Notes under the pieces: generated by a model
Seen by the model: the letters and a program-made list of their open reading frames with translations, nothing else
Databases searched by the model: none
Told to the model about the DNA's origin: nothing
DNA from: Clostridium beijerinckii HUN142
GTDB taxonomy: Bacteria; Bacillota; Clostridia; Clostridiales; Clostridiaceae
Direction: 5' to 3'
Assembly: GCF_000621745.1 (NCBI RefSeq)
Contig: NZ_JHXK01000005.1
Coordinates: 1-64,000 of the forward strand
DNA length: 64,000 nucleotides
Part shown: piece by piece, positions 50,884 to 61,225 of the stretch
Layout: each line of letters begins with the position of its first letter
How positions within the stretch are numbered: the stretch's first letter is position 1
Made by a program: the position numbers and the translations under genes

Positions 50884-53496
50884 CTATAAAATTTCTATAT
50901 ATCCTTCAGTTCCATTTACTCGGATTCTCTGCCCGTCTTTTATCAATTTGGTAGCATTCTCAACTCCCACAACTGCTGGCAAACCATATTCACGCGCGAT
51001 AACGGCTCCATGAGTCATGAGTCCCCCAATTTCAGTCACTAGACCTTTTATTGATACAAATAATGGTGTCCAGCTAGGGTCTGTAAAGGAGGTGACTAAT
51101 ATATCTCCTGCTTCTAACACAGCATCTTCCATGTTTAAGATGACACGTGCTCTTCCCTCGATTACTCCAGAAGAAACAGCTAGACCTGCAATCGCACCAT
51201 CTGGAAGATTTTCTCGTTTATATTTACCTGTAATGATTTCACCATCAGAGGTCATAACACGTGGTGGTGTTAGTTTTTCATTTAATTTGTGCTCGTCTTT
51301 TCGCTTTATTATAATATCATAATCAAGTTTATTTGTGTGTACTACTTCGCGAAGTTCCTCAAGAGTAAGGTAGTAAATATCTTCTTTTTCATGAATAACA
51401 CCATCTTGTACGAGTCGTTTCGCTTCTTTCATTAAGGCCTGCTTATAAACAAAATAGCGGCTAATCATACCGTATTTTGGGTATTCGCGGTAACCTATAA
51501 AATTCCTGATCAAGTCGATATTTCGTTTTGTTTCTTTGACTTTTTGTTCACCATCCAGTAACTCTCTTAACCGACTTAATAACTCTTGCTCTTTATCTAA
51601 AGCTTCCTGTCGCCCTTGCTCAAATTTCATTTTGCCAGCATTAGGCTCAAAGTTCTTAATGTTGCTTAAAATCATAGGGACAAGTGTAATTGGCTTTTCG
51701 CTGAATCTAGTTCTAGTAATATCGATTTCTCCGCTGCAGCGCATTCCGAATTTCCTAAGATAAGACAAGATTGCATCCTGGGCTTCCTTTCCACCATGAA
51801 ACTTAATAATTTCCTCCAAAAAGTTATCATCTTTTACATTTTGTAAAAAATCAACTATTTCTGGATAAGGACGTATCATATCTGCCACATCCATTAATTC
51901 TAGACCCATTTCCGAAGTAATGTTGTTTGGTACAGATTGAGAAATAGTATCGGCTGCATTTTTTTCACCTAACCACTCGTTCATCTTTTCATTAATCCAA
52001 AGCGAAGCATTTATAGCAGACATAAATACAGCTGTACTTTGTGGGTCAAATAAAATTCTCTTTAACTCATTTATATCTTCCAGAATAAAATCAATTAAAT
52101 CTACCCCTAATGGCCTTTGGATTTTTTGTTTTAACTCTTCTATTGATGATTGACTCTTCTTAATGAGTTCAGAAACGATTGTTGGATCCAATTCCTTTTG
52201 TGGCTCTGAACCTGCAGTGGAACCACGTTTATTACTTTTAAGATCACTCTGTTCCTCTTTATCATTTGGTAAGCATTTTATGAAATCTCGCTCTATTATG
52301 GTCATAATTGCGTCTTCTGTGAGAGGTTCGAGTTGTTTCATATTATTTAATAAGTTTTTTCTGCCATCTGGTGAAGCCAGCATTGGTGCCACATCAACAA
52401 ACAGCCTTCCACCAGCTTTAAACCATCGGCCAAAAGATATTAACTCCTTTAAAGACATTCCGAGTGGCTTCAAAGGATCGGTCATCATTTGTTGATGACC
52501 CACAGATAAATAGACATGTTTTTTTTCATCATTAGCTTCAGGAATTGGATATAAAGTAGTGATTGGTCGGCTCTGAACAATATAAAATGTATCGTGAGTC
52601 AAACACCATTCTATATCTTGTGGACAGCCAAAATGCTCTTCAATCTTTCTCCCCATATGCGCAAGTCTCAAAATCTGTTCATCTGTCAACACTTGACTAT
52701 TTTGCCTCTCAGGCTCAATCTCCAACTCTTCGGTACCACCATCTTTTAAAGCATAAATACCTAGCTTCTTAGTAGATATTTTCTTATCTACTATTTTATC
52801 GTTGCGAACTCTATAATTATCAGCATTCACCAATCCAGAAACCAAAGCCTCTCCTAGCCCGAAGCTTGCATCAATGGATACCACTTTTCTATTACAAGTA
52901 ACAGGATCAGCAGTGAACAAAATTCCTGCTGTCTTAGGGAATACCATCCTTTGAACAACCACAGAAAGGTGGACTTTATTGTGGTTAAATCCGTTTTGAA
53001 TACGATAAATTACTGCTCTCTCTGTAAACAGTGATGCCAAGCACTTTCTGATATGCTTTAAGATTGATTCCTTTCCAATAATATTTAAATACGTATCCTG
53101 CTGACCTGCAAAAGAAGCTGTCGGCAAATCCTCTGCAGTTGCACTAGAACGTACAGCATATGAATCTTTTTCACCAAGTCTTAATATGAATCTGGCAATC
53201 TCTTCGCTAATAACCTCAGGTATAGTTATTCCTTCGATTACCTTGCGAATTTTACTGCTAATTTCTCTTATTTTTTCTATGTCTTCTACTCCAAAATGCG
53301 ATAATTCATCTAATAAACCTTTAAGTTCTTCATTATTTTCAGTTATTTTTTTATATGCTTCTGTCGTAACACAAAAACCTTCTGGTACTAAAATTTCAGT
53401 AATTCTAGATAATTCTCCTAGATTAGCGCCTTTCCCTCCAACCATGGAAATCCTTGTTTTATCAATTTCCTGAAAGCTAAGTACATATGAATTCAT
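50884..53496 (-). CDS. rph: Rifamycin-inactivating phosphotransferase (RPH)
   Basis: 870 residues with the three-domain RPH order. ATP-grasp start MNSYVLSFQEIDKTRISMVG, YAVRSSATAEDLPTASFAGQ and GILFTADPVT; the rifampicin-binding helical middle (about 325-750; NITSEMGLELMDVADMIRPY); and the swivelling phosphohistidine domain at the end with GGLMTHGAVIAREYGLPAVV, whose His carries phosphate. The resemblance to Listeria-type RPH is extensive, unlike PEP synthase, which lacks this middle. It phosphorylates rifamycins using ATP. The start at 53496 follows AAGGGG. The 19-bp rifamycin-associated element known from actinomycetes was not seen upstream. Confidence 0.92.
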   Translation of the reverse strand: MNSYVLSFQEIDKTRISMVGGKGANLGELSRITEILVPEGFCVTTEAYKKITENNEELKGLLDELSHFGVEDIEKIREISSKIRKVIEGITIPEVISEEIARFILRLGEKDSYAVRSSATAEDLPTASFAGQQDTYLNIIGKESILKHIRKCLASLFTERAVIYRIQNGFNHNKVHLSVVVQRMVFPKTAGILFTADPVTCNRKVVSIDASFGLGEALVSGLVNADNYRVRNDKIVDKKISTKKLGIYALKDGGTEELEIEPERQNSQVLTDEQILRLAHMGRKIEEHFGCPQDIEWCLTHDTFYIVQSRPITTLYPIPEANDEKKHVYLSVGHQQMMTDPLKPLGMSLKELISFGRWFKAGGRLFVDVAPMLASPDGRKNLLNNMKQLEPLTEDAIMTIIERDFIKCLPNDKEEQSDLKSNKRGSTAGSEPQKELDPTIVSELIKKSQSSIEELKQKIQRPLGVDLIDFILEDINELKRILFDPQSTAVFMSAINASLWINEKMNEWLGEKNAADTISQSVPNNITSEMGLELMDVADMIRPYPEIVDFLQNVKDDNFLEEIIKFHGGKEAQDAILSYLRKFGMRCSGEIDITRTRFSEKPITLVPMILSNIKNFEPNAGKMKFEQGRQEALDKEQELLSRLRELLDGEQKVKETKRNIDLIRNFIGYREYPKYGMISRYFVYKQALMKEAKRLVQDGVIHEKEDIYYLTLEELREVVHTNKLDYDIIIKRKDEHKLNEKLTPPRVMTSDGEIITGKYKRENLPDGAIAGLAVSSGVIEGRARVILNMEDAVLEAGDILVTSFTDPSWTPLFVSIKGLVTEIGGLMTHGAVIAREYGLPAVVGVENATKLIKDGQRIRVNGTEGYIEIL

Positions 53497-53556
53497 ACAC
53501 ATTCCCCTTCCTCTTTTAAGTCGGAACCCTGAGTAGTTTAATTCACTTGCTCGCAC

Positions 53557-54426
53557 GCTTATACTGCTCGTTAAAAACCATTTAGACTTTTAATTACTTT
53601 TCTAGATACGAGTGAAGCAATTTCTACGAAGTGATTCTGTTCCTATGATACACAGAATAAGCACATATTATAAGCCTGTTATTTAAAAATTTCATATGGT
53701 ATAATAAAGTTGAGGGGAATAGTTGATTCATTTAATAAAATTATCAATGCTGTTTCCGGTAAATTCCACTCTTATGTGTTCCTGGCCCTAAACATTTCTA
53801 GATTAACATCATTTGCTTGCACCTTCGTAGTTTTCAAATGCCAATGCAAGGCTTATCTCAATAATTGACTCTGTATTTCCTTGGTGATTCTTATATAAAT
53901 TCTCCAATAGCTTGCCACTTTAGAGCTCTTGTAAGCATTATAGTGATTAGTTAAGTAATAAATAGGATTGTACATATTTTGATGGTATTACTAAACTTAT
54001 CAAGAGCTTTTAGTTAGTTCTCATATTAATCTATTGCTGAAAGATTCCAATTACTATATTTAGAATACTTATCTTTATTTTTTCTATAATAAATCAGTCA
54101 CAACACTATAAAAATGCAGTGACTGATTGTCGTTATTTCCAAATACATTGTTTCCACTTATTTATGGTTTAAATCATAAAATGCGCCTACATCTTTGCTT
54201 ACATTCTTATAACGCTTAATAAATACTTCGGTAATTGTAATTTTAAAAGTATTGGTACTTACATTATATTAAATCCATTTTTCATCAAAACTTAATGAAT
54301 TGATATAATCTTGATAAGTGTTATATGTCTTAGAAGAAGTTTCTTTAATTCAGTAGTATGTACTATTTCCACAGTATCATGTGCATAATAGATCACAGCT
54401 TCATTCTCATTACAACACTTTTTGTG
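53557..54426. other. Long intergenic region, possible gene remnants
   Basis: About 870 bp. On the minus strand, pieces such as KCCNENEAVIYYAHDTVEIV (about 54330-54425) and NTYQDYINSLSFDEKWI (about 54267-54320) lie in different frames and look like a decayed gene tail just downstream of the LacI gene; the family was not identified. A 10-bp stem AATCAGTCAC / GTGACTGATT lies at 54092-54128 without a T-run. Confidence 0.35.
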
Positions 54427-55425
54427 CTAGGCTGTTCCGCCAACTATAATATTAGGTGTAAAATATACTTTTTTATTTTTTATTGGCTGTTCTGTTATAA
54501 TATCTATTATTAATTTAGATGCTTGTTGTCCCATACTATAAATAGGTTGTTGAATTGTTGTAAGTTCTGGTTCGATCATTTTAGATAGTGTTATTCCATC
54601 AAAACCCATTATCAGAATATCTTCCGGAACTCTATATTCTCTTCTTTTAAGAGTTTTTATCCCACCTATAGCCATTATATCATTAGAATAAAAGATAGCA
54701 TCAAAACATCCACATTGATCAATTATCTGATTAGTTACTTCAATACCACCTTCTAAAGAAAATGTACTTTCAAAAATTAATGACTTATTATAAATTCCAT
54801 ACTTAGTCATAATCTCCTTATACCCATCTATTCTCTCTTGGTTTACATTTATTTTTTTGGGTCCAGAAACAAATACTATATTTCGCTTACCTTTACTATA
54901 TAAATACTCTATACCACATTTTATTCCTTGTTTATTATCAAAATAAACCCCTGGATAATCTTCAAAACCTTTAATATATCTATCCATAACCACAAATGGT
55001 ATGCCATTCAATTTCAAAATATTCGCATTATTCTCACTTTCTTGTCCCGGAATTAAAATTATTCCATCAATTAATTTGCTTATTAAAAGCTCTACATATT
55101 TCTTTTCTTTATCTGGATTATTATCAGAATTACACAAAATCACATTGTACCCTAACTTATTTGCAACATCTTCTATAGCTCTTGATAACTCTGAGAAAAA
55201 TGGATTTGATATATCTGGAATAATCATTCCAATGCTTCCAGATTTTTTTGTATTTAACCCTCTAGCCACATTATTAGGAATATATCCTGTTTCTTTTATA
55301 ACACTATAAATTTTATTTTTTGTTTCTTCGCTTATATTGCTATCTTTCTTATTAACAACCATAGATACTGTCGTTTTTGAAACTCCTACTTTTTCTGCAA
55401 TATCTTTCATTGTTATCTTATTCAT
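54427..55425 (-). CDS. LacI-family transcriptional regulator
   Basis: MNKITMKDIAEKVGVSKTTV and SMVVNKKDSNISEETKNKIY form the HTH, and the hinge is IPNNVARGLNTKKSGSIGMI. The periplasmic-binding-like core follows, with SNPFFSELSRAIEDVANKLG and DAIFYSNDIMAIGGIKTLKR; it ends TIQQPIYSMGQQASKLIIDI. 332 residues, complete. Such regulators sense a sugar or sugar phosphate. It lies 276 bp downstream of transketolase on the same strand, with an inverted repeat between them, and is likely the second regulator of the sugar-phosphate cassette or of a decayed gene downstream. Confidence 0.9.
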   Translation of the reverse strand: MNKITMKDIAEKVGVSKTTVSMVVNKKDSNISEETKNKIYSVIKETGYIPNNVARGLNTKKSGSIGMIIPDISNPFFSELSRAIEDVANKLGYNVILCNSDNNPDKEKKYVELLISKLIDGIILIPGQESENNANILKLNGIPFVVMDRYIKGFEDYPGVYFDNKQGIKCGIEYLYSKGKRNIVFVSGPKKINVNQERIDGYKEIMTKYGIYNKSLIFESTFSLEGGIEVTNQIIDQCGCFDAIFYSNDIMAIGGIKTLKRREYRVPEDILIMGFDGITLSKMIEPELTTIQQPIYSMGQQASKLIIDIITEQPIKNKKVYFTPNIIVGGTA

Positions 55426-55554
55426 ATATTTAACTACCTCAATCCTTCATAAAATATTTAACTGTATGTTCTTAATATTTCTAATCTACTGTTTATCATT
55501 ACTAATGTAACTTATCTATTAATGTACACATTTTTTGAGTCAATCTACTAGAAC

Positions 55555-55594
55555 AGCCATATAAAATAGAAATAATTTATCTTTTTATATGGCT
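55555..55594. repeat. Inverted repeat downstream of transketolase
   Basis: Perfect 12-bp arms AGCCATATAAAA / TTTTATATGGCT with a 16-base A/T-rich loop. No T-run follows on the minus strand, so it is only a weak terminator candidate for the tkt transcript. Confidence 0.45.
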
Positions 55595-55701
55595 TTAATA
55601 TTATTATATAATTATAAACACTTTTTTGGAATTTATAAATAATCAGCTTTTTATCTTCATAGTTTATTTTTATCTACACATACTAATAAGTAAAATATAA
55701 T

Positions 55702-57693
55702 TTACTTATTCGAAACATAACTAACCTTATCCACAACATTTTCTACTGTAAATCCAAATTTTTCAAATAGAATTTCTGCTTTACCTGATGCTCCAAAAGT
55801 ATCTAAAGATATAACATCTCCATCAAGACCTACGTATTTGTGCCATCCAAAGCTTGTTAATGCTTCTACTGCAACTCTAGCACGAACTTTATTTGGCATT
55901 ACTGATTCTTTATATGCTTCATCTTGAGCATCAAATAACTCAAAACTTGGCATACTTATAACTCTTGCGTCTATTCCCTTTGCCGCTAATTCATCTGCTG
56001 CTTTGTAGATTAATTCTACTTCTGAGCCTGAAGCCATTAAAAGTACATCTGGAGTTTCTTTCTTCGAATCTTTTAAGATATATCCTCCCTTTAATGCTCT
56101 CTTAGGACATCCATCATATAGTGGTAACTTTTGTCTTGTTAATACTAATGATGTTGGCGTAGTTCCATTAGTTACTGCATAATACCATGCTGCTGCTGTT
56201 TCCTTAGAATCCGCTGGTCTAAATACTGTCATGTTTGGCATACTTCTAAGAGCCGCTAATTGTTCTATTGGTTCATGAGTTGGTCCATCTTCCCCTACTC
56301 CAATACTATCATGTGTTAATACATAAGCTACTGGAAGATTCATAAGCGCTGATAATCTCATAGCACCTTTCATGTAATCACTAAATACAAAGAAAGTTGC
56401 ACAGAATACTTTAAGTCCACCATGAGCATACATTCCGTTAGCGATAGCTGCCATAGCATGTTCTCTAACTCCAAAGTGAAGGTTTGATCCACCTCTATCT
56501 TCTGCTGAGAAATCTCCTCTATCGTTCATATGAGTTTTGTTAGATGGAGCTAAATCTGCTGATCCTCCAATAAAGTTTGGAATTAGCTTAGCCAATCTAT
56601 TTATCATTATTCCTGAAGATTCTCTTGTAGCCATTTCTTTATCAAAGCTCCAAAGTTCTTCATTGTTTAATAAAGCTTCTTTATCAATTTCATTACTCAT
56701 CCACTTAGTATATTCTGCTGCAAGTTCTGGATAAGCTTTTTCATATCCACTGAATAATTCTTTCCATGCTGTTTCTTTAGCTTCACCTTTTTCGATGAGT
56801 TCATTCATATTTGTGTACACTTCGTCTGGTACGTAGAATGCTGGCTCTGTCTTCCATCCTAAGTTTTCCTTCATAGTAGTTACATTGTCTGCTCCTAACG
56901 GTTCACCATGTGCTGAAGCTTTTCCTTGTTTTGCTGGACATCCAAAACCAATTTGATTTTTAACTATTATAATAGATGGTTTTGTTATTTCTGCTTTAGC
57001 TGCTTCTAGAGCCGCTTCTATTGCATCTATATCATTTCCATCTGCTACATTTAGTACTTGCCATCCATAAGCTTCATATCTCTTTGCTACATCTTCTCTA
57101 AATGCTATGTCTGTATTTCCTTCAATCGAAATATTGTTTGAATCATACAATACAACTAATTTTCCAAGGCCTAAAGTTCCAGCAAGAGATGACGCTTCTC
57201 CTGAGATACCTTCCATAAGACATCCGTCTCCAACTATAGCATATGTATAGTGATCAACTACACTATAATCTGGTTTATTGAATTTTTCTGCAAGATGTGA
57301 TTCTGCTATAGCAAAACCTACTGCATTACAAATGCCTTGTCCAAGTGGTCCTGTTGTTATTTCAACACCTTTTGTATGACCGTACTCTGGATGTCCTGGT
57401 GTTAAACTTCCGAATTGTCTAAAGTTTTTAATATCTTCAACTGTAAGTCCATATCCAAATAAATGTAGCAATGAATATTCAAGCATTGAACCATGTCCTG
57501 CTGATAATACAAATCTATCTCTGTTATCCCATTCAGGATTTTTTCCGTTATGATTCATCTTAGACCATAATGTATAAGCCATTGCAGCTGATCCAAGTGG
57601 AAAACCTGGATGTCCTGATTTTGATTTTTCAATAGCATCTGCTGATAATACTCTTATTGCATTAATAGATAATTTATCTAATTCTCTACTCAT
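55702..57693 (-). CDS. tkt: Transketolase
   Basis: 663 residues with every transketolase mark: [40 protein letters not shown], the thiamine diphosphate fold [20 protein letters not shown] then VLYDSNNIS, and [20 protein letters not shown] with RPAD. The enzyme moves two-carbon ketol units between sugar phosphates in the non-oxidative pentose phosphate pathway. The start at 57693 (MSRELDKLS) follows GAGG at six bases. It is downstream of the transaldolase gene on the same strand, after 650 bp containing a large palindrome. Probably part of the cassette that supplies and uses pentose phosphates. Confidence 0.97.
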   Translation of the reverse strand: MSRELDKLSINAIRVLSADAIEKSKSGHPGFPLGSAAMAYTLWSKMNHNGKNPEWDNRDRFVLSAGHGSMLEYSLLHLFGYGLTVEDIKNFRQFGSLTPGHPEYGHTKGVEITTGPLGQGICNAVGFAIAESHLAEKFNKPDYSVVDHYTYAIVGDGCLMEGISGEASSLAGTLGLGKLVVLYDSNNISIEGNTDIAFREDVAKRYEAYGWQVLNVADGNDIDAIEAALEAAKAEITKPSIIIVKNQIGFGCPAKQGKASAHGEPLGADNVTTMKENLGWKTEPAFYVPDEVYTNMNELIEKGEAKETAWKELFSGYEKAYPELAAEYTKWMSNEIDKEALLNNEELWSFDKEMATRESSGIMINRLAKLIPNFIGGSADLAPSNKTHMNDRGDFSAEDRGGSNLHFGVREHAMAAIANGMYAHGGLKVFCATFFVFSDYMKGAMRLSALMNLPVAYVLTHDSIGVGEDGPTHEPIEQLAALRSMPNMTVFRPADSKETAAAWYYAVTNGTTPTSLVLTRQKLPLYDGCPKRALKGGYILKDSKKETPDVLLMASGSEVELIYKAADELAAKGIDARVISMPSFELFDAQDEAYKESVMPNKVRARVAVEALTSFGWHKYVGLDGDVISLDTFGASGKAEILFEKFGFTVENVVDKVSYVSNK

Positions 57694-58368
57694 CTTTATC
57701 CTCATTTCCTAGACATATTTTTTATAAGTTCTTATTTGTGCTAATTAAGTCCCATGCTGCGCTTCGCATTCATTTCATACCTGAAATAATCTTAGCTATC
57801 CTTCATTATCTTTTCAAAAGGTGCCTATTTTACTACACCTTTTTATATTGTTACCTTTTTTATTGGTTTCTTTTTAAATTGTTTTATTTTTCATTTATAT
57901 ATTCTTAAATTCCTATATTCTTTCATTCTTAACTTCTTACATTCTTATATTCTTAAGAATATATATTTTTATCTTTAGCATTTTGAACATGAATAAATGA
58001 TAGTCATGCTTTTGCCAAAGCATCATATCAAAATATTTATCCATAAACATTTATGCCTTCCTAATTTCAGAATCTAGCTATCATATCTTTAAATCACTCT
58101 TGTAATTTAAAAATATACTCCATAGATATTAATCTTTATATTATTACTATACTTTGAAAAATATCTATGCTAGAAATAAGGAACATGTTTTGTGAAGTGT
58201 TTCATTAGAAATTCTGACTGTTGTGCTTCTTAGGTTATAAGTTGTTCCAATATGCTTGTTCAAAACTTGTTTTTGAGGCTAGCATTTTGGGTACAACTTA
58301 CAATCTTAGAAGCACCCGTTAAAATTTCTTAGAAACCGAAACAAAAGCATGTTACTTATTTCGGCGGA
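57694..58368. other. Intergenic region between transaldolase and transketolase genes
   Basis: It holds the 190-bp imperfect palindrome (58174-58363) and an 8-bp stem AAAAGGTG / CACCTTTT (57816-57843) that might be an attenuator or terminator. Runs such as TTCTTAACTTCTTACATTCT occur around 57920. No open frame with a ribosome site was seen. Confidence 0.5.
58174..58363. repeat. About 190-bp imperfect palindrome
   Basis: The outer arms (GAAATAAG-x-AACATG near 58174-58188 and CATGTTACTTATTTC near 58349-58363) and a long inner pair (GTGCTTCTTAGGTTATAAGT near 58224-58243 and ACTTACAATCTTAGAAGCAC near 58297-58316) are inverted, with a central unpaired region of about 50 bp. It begins six bases past the transaldolase stop. 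It could be a mobile element without coding capacity or a large RNA hairpin. It is too long for a simple terminator and has no T-run. Confidence 0.7.
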
Positions 58369-59016
58369 TTATTTTCCAAAGGCTGCTGCCCAGTCTGCTT
58401 TGAATTTTTCTAATCCTTGATCTGTTAATGGGTGTTTTAACATTTGCATTACTAAGCTATAAGGAACCGTTGATATATCTGCTCCTGCTTTTGCTGCTTC
58501 TATTACATGAATTGGATTTCTTACGCTTGCTGCTATTATTTCTGTTTCTATTCCGTGAACTGCAAATATTTCTGCTATATCTCTAACTAAATCCATACCT
58601 ATCATTGATATGTCATCCACTCTTCCAAGGAATGGGCTTACATATGTTGCTCCTGCATTTGCTGCAAGTAATGCTTGTGTTGCTGAGAATATTAATGTTA
58701 CATTTGTTTTAATTCCTTCACTAGCTAATACTTTAGTTGCCTTTAAGCCTTCAGCTGTCATTGGAATCTTTACTATCATATTCTTATGAATTGCCGCTAT
58801 GTCTCTTCCTTCTTTTATCATTCCTTCAGCATCTTCACTTACAACTTCTCCACTTATTGGTCCATCAACTATTTCTGTTATTTCTTTAATAACTTCATTG
58901 AAGTCTCTTCCTTCTTTTGCTATCAATGATGGATTTGTTGTCACTCCACATATTACTCCCATTTCATTTGCTTCTTTAATGTGCTCTACATTTGCTGTGT
59001 CTAAGAAAAATCTCAT
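58369..59016 (-). CDS. Short transaldolase / fructose-6-phosphate aldolase-type (TalC-like)
   Basis: [47 protein letters not shown] (Schiff-base Lys) and [20 protein letters not shown] mark the roughly 215-residue FSA/TalC subfamily. These are decameric and work either as transaldolase, moving dihydroxyacetone units between sugar phosphates, or as fructose-6-phosphate aldolase. Clostridial members are normally true transaldolases. It is cotranscribed with hxlB, which lies 39 bp upstream, and precedes transketolase, the natural partner in pentose phosphate rearrangement. ATG at 59016. Confidence 0.93.
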   Translation of the reverse strand: MRFFLDTANVEHIKEANEMGVICGVTTNPSLIAKEGRDFNEVIKEITEIVDGPISGEVVSEDAEGMIKEGRDIAAIHKNMIVKIPMTAEGLKATKVLASEGIKTNVTLIFSATQALLAANAGATYVSPFLGRVDDISMIGMDLVRDIAEIFAVHGIETEIIAASVRNPIHVIEAAKAGADISTVPYSLVMQMLKHPLTDQGLEKFKADWAAAFGK

Positions 59017-59055
59017 TTTAATCTACCCCTTTATTAACTATAATTCTTAAAACTA

Positions 59056-59598
59056 TTATTCTACATTGATATGATTTTTTGCTGCTTCACTATCTGATAA
59101 ATTATCTCTTCTACTCATTAATAAACACAAATCATCTAATACTATATGGACAGATTGATCAAATAATGAACTTAGTAGTTGAATTGATGAAACACCGATA
59201 TCATTCTTTGTTTTTCCTGGAACCTCAAGTACAAAATCTGATACTTCTGCAAGTGAAGAATCCTTTTTACTTGTAACTCCAACTATAGTTAAGCCTAAAT
59301 CTTTTGCTGCTTTTGCATTACTCAATGTATTTTTTGTTTTCCCAGAACCTGATATTGCAACATATATATCTCCCTTTTTTAGAGCTGGTGTAATTGTCTC
59401 TCCCATCACATAAGAATTATAACCAATATGCATCAAACGCATTGCAAATCCCTTTGCTTGAAATCCACTACGACCTTCTCCATCTACAAAAATCTTTCTT
59501 TCTTTTTGTAATACACCCATTATTTTTTTTATCTCTTCTTCATCAACTTTGCTTATTACATCTTTAATTTCTTCTAATATTTGATCTATTACTCTCAT
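59056..59598 (-). CDS. hxlB: 6-phospho-3-hexuloisomerase (SIS domain)
   Basis: A single SIS domain of 180 residues: GEGRSGFQAKGFAMRLMHIG, YVMGETITPALKKGD, AISGSGKTKNT and the tail GVSSIQLLSSLFDQSVHIVL, which is the PHI signature with the Glu/His active-site set. It interconverts 3-hexulose 6-phosphate and fructose 6-phosphate in the ribulose monophosphate (RuMP) pathway. It starts within the stop of the hxlA-like gene (ATGA overlap), so the two are made together, as in other bacteria. Since this is no methylotroph locus, formaldehyde detoxification or sugar use are both possible. Confidence 0.9.
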   Translation of the reverse strand: MRVIDQILEEIKDVISKVDEEEIKKIMGVLQKERKIFVDGEGRSGFQAKGFAMRLMHIGYNSYVMGETITPALKKGDIYVAISGSGKTKNTLSNAKAAKDLGLTIVGVTSKKDSSLAEVSDFVLEVPGKTKNDIGVSSIQLLSSLFDQSVHIVLDDLCLLMSRRDNLSDSEAAKNHINVE

Positions 59599-60218
59599 TT
59601 CCCCATTACTCCTTTAAACTCTTTTATTCTTTCTATCTTATCATCGGCACTGGTTATTGCTGACCCAACTATAACCAGCTCTATATTATATTTATTCAAT
59701 TCTGGTATAGAATCTAATGTGATTCCTCCTGCAACCGCAATTCTTTTTATTGAAGGAAATTGCTCTTTAAATTTCTTTACTGTTTCACCTGGATTAGCTA
59801 ACTTTTCTTTGTCAATAGACGCATGTATGCAATAAATAGCATTGCTGAAATGTGATATTTCATTAATTTTTTCATCTGAACATTCTAATAAGTCTATCAT
59901 CATTGTTCCATTATATTGCTCAGAAACTTCGTAACACTTTTCTATAGTTCCGAGTGATGCACTCCCCATCACAGTTAGGATATCAAATCCTTGTTTAAAA
60001 CCTTGTTCAAATTCATAAGCACCTTCATCACTTGTTTTTATATCCCCTAGCATTTGAGATTTCTTTCTTTTAGTTGTTAGATCTTTCAATTTAAGAAGCC
60101 CGTAATCCTTTATTAAAGATGTTCCAATCTCAATAATATCTGCTAATCCATCAAAATTTTTAACTAAGTTTTCTGCTTTCTCTAAAGACACCCTATCTAT
60201 TGCAACTTGTAACCTCAT
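59595..60218 (-). CDS. hxlA: 3-hexulose-6-phosphate synthase-like enzyme (HPS/KGPDC family)
   Basis: A 207-residue (beta/alpha)8 barrel of the orotidine-phosphate-decarboxylase superfamily: MRLQVAIDRVSLEKAENLVK with the catalytic Asp near residue 8, ADIIEIGTSLIKDYG (Glu) and QMLGDIKTSDEGAYEFEQGF with the D-x-K-x-x-D triad. The end IAVAGGITLDSIPELNKYNI binds phosphate. The same suprafamily includes 3-keto-L-gulonate-6-phosphate decarboxylase (UlaD). Its overlap with the hxlB gene favours HPS, which joins formaldehyde and ribulose 5-phosphate or splits the hexulose. It could serve the reverse direction here. Confidence 0.85.
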   Translation of the reverse strand: MRLQVAIDRVSLEKAENLVKNFDGLADIIEIGTSLIKDYGLLKLKDLTTKRKKSQMLGDIKTSDEGAYEFEQGFKQGFDILTVMGSASLGTIEKCYEVSEQYNGTMMIDLLECSDEKINEISHFSNAIYCIHASIDKEKLANPGETVKKFKEQFPSIKRIAVAGGITLDSIPELNKYNIELVIVGSAITSADDKIERIKEFKGVMGK

Positions 60219-60235
60219 TTTATCCTCCCTAATTC

Positions 60236-61201
60236 TTATGAAACTTTTCTCTTATAATTTCTCAAAAAATTACTTAATTCATCCACTGTTGGTAATCCAT
60301 CATTATCACTTAGGTGCATTACTTGAATTCCACCAATGGCATTTCCTCTTTCTAAAATTTTATTATCTTCAAGATTTTCTAAGATTCCGCTAATAACACC
60401 TGCTGCAAATCCATCTCCAGCTCCTACTGTATCTAGAACTGGGACCTCAAAGCTTGGACATTCAGCCTCTTTTATTTGTCCATTTTCTAATTTCTCCCTA
60501 GAATATGAGCCAGTAGTTCCCATCTTTATAACTACCTTTTTTACACCTTGTTCCAAATAAAATTCAGCAATCTCTTCCTTTGAATTTTTCCCTGTAAACA
60601 ATTTTCCTTCACTAAAACCAGGTAATACAATATCTGATTTAAAAGCTAACTCATTAGTCACCTTAATCATCTTTTCCTGACTCTCCCATAGCACTGGTCT
60701 TGGATTAGGATCAAAAGTAACAAGCATACCATTCTCGTGAGCTTTCTCTATAGCTTTAAATGCTGTTTCTAAAGTTGTTTCGCTTAATGCTGGAAAAATT
60801 CCTGTAATATGAAGCACCTTTCCATCTGAAAAACTTATTTCATTCAAAATATCTTTAGTTATTCTTGATGCTGCTGCTCCTTTTCTAAAATATAGTACCT
60901 CTGGATCCCCCTCATCAGTTCTATTTTTAAATTGAAATCCTGTTGGTGCTTCTTTATATGTCTTTACAAAAGTTGCATCTATATTTTCATTTTCTAGATA
61001 TTTCTTTACATATTGCCCAAATGGATCTTCTCCTACTTGGCTTATATATGTAACTGTATGTCCAAGTCTTCTTAGTCCCATAGCTACATTAAGTTCTGCT
61101 CCAGCAATTAACCTTGTAAAATGTTCTACGCTGCTAAGATGCTCTTTAGTGTCTGCTAAAAACATTACCATTGGTTCACCGATTGTAATAATCTCACTCA
61201 T
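60236..61201 (-). CDS. PfkB-family carbohydrate kinase, KDG-kinase-like
   Basis: 322 residues. The start MSEIITIGEPMVMFLADTKE and the FTRLIAGAELNVAMGLRRLG segment match the 2-keto-3-deoxygluconate kinase subgroup of PfkB kinases. PVLDTVGAGDGFAAGVISGI holds the catalytic base (GAGD) and anion hole; FDPNPRPVLW is also typical. It would phosphorylate the imported sugar or sugar acid. No KDPG aldolase is next to it, so the true substrate may not be KDG. The start at 61201 follows AAAGGG; an in-frame GTG three codons earlier is the alternative. It is 17 bp upstream of hxlA. Confidence 0.88.
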   Translation of the reverse strand: MSEIITIGEPMVMFLADTKEHLSSVEHFTRLIAGAELNVAMGLRRLGHTVTYISQVGEDPFGQYVKKYLENENIDATFVKTYKEAPTGFQFKNRTDEGDPEVLYFRKGAAASRITKDILNEISFSDGKVLHITGIFPALSETTLETAFKAIEKAHENGMLVTFDPNPRPVLWESQEKMIKVTNELAFKSDIVLPGFSEGKLFTGKNSKEEIAEFYLEQGVKKVVIKMGTTGSYSREKLENGQIKEAECPSFEVPVLDTVGAGDGFAAGVISGILENLEDNKILERGNAIGGIQVMHLSDNDGLPTVDELSNFLRNYKRKVS

Positions 61202-61225
61202 TTTTTTCACCCTTTCTCTTGCACT

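Noticed and set aside
50884-53496. Annotation as phosphoenolpyruvate synthase
   Set aside because: The ATP-grasp and phosphohistidine ends are shared, but the middle region and overall match follow rifamycin phosphotransferase.
55555-55594. Strong terminator after transketolase
   Set aside because: The stem is perfect but no T-run follows in the direction of transcription.
59056-60218. hxlA/hxlB as evidence of methylotrophy
   Set aside because: No methanol or formaldehyde dehydrogenase genes are present in the window, and HPS/PHI occur in many non-methylotrophs.
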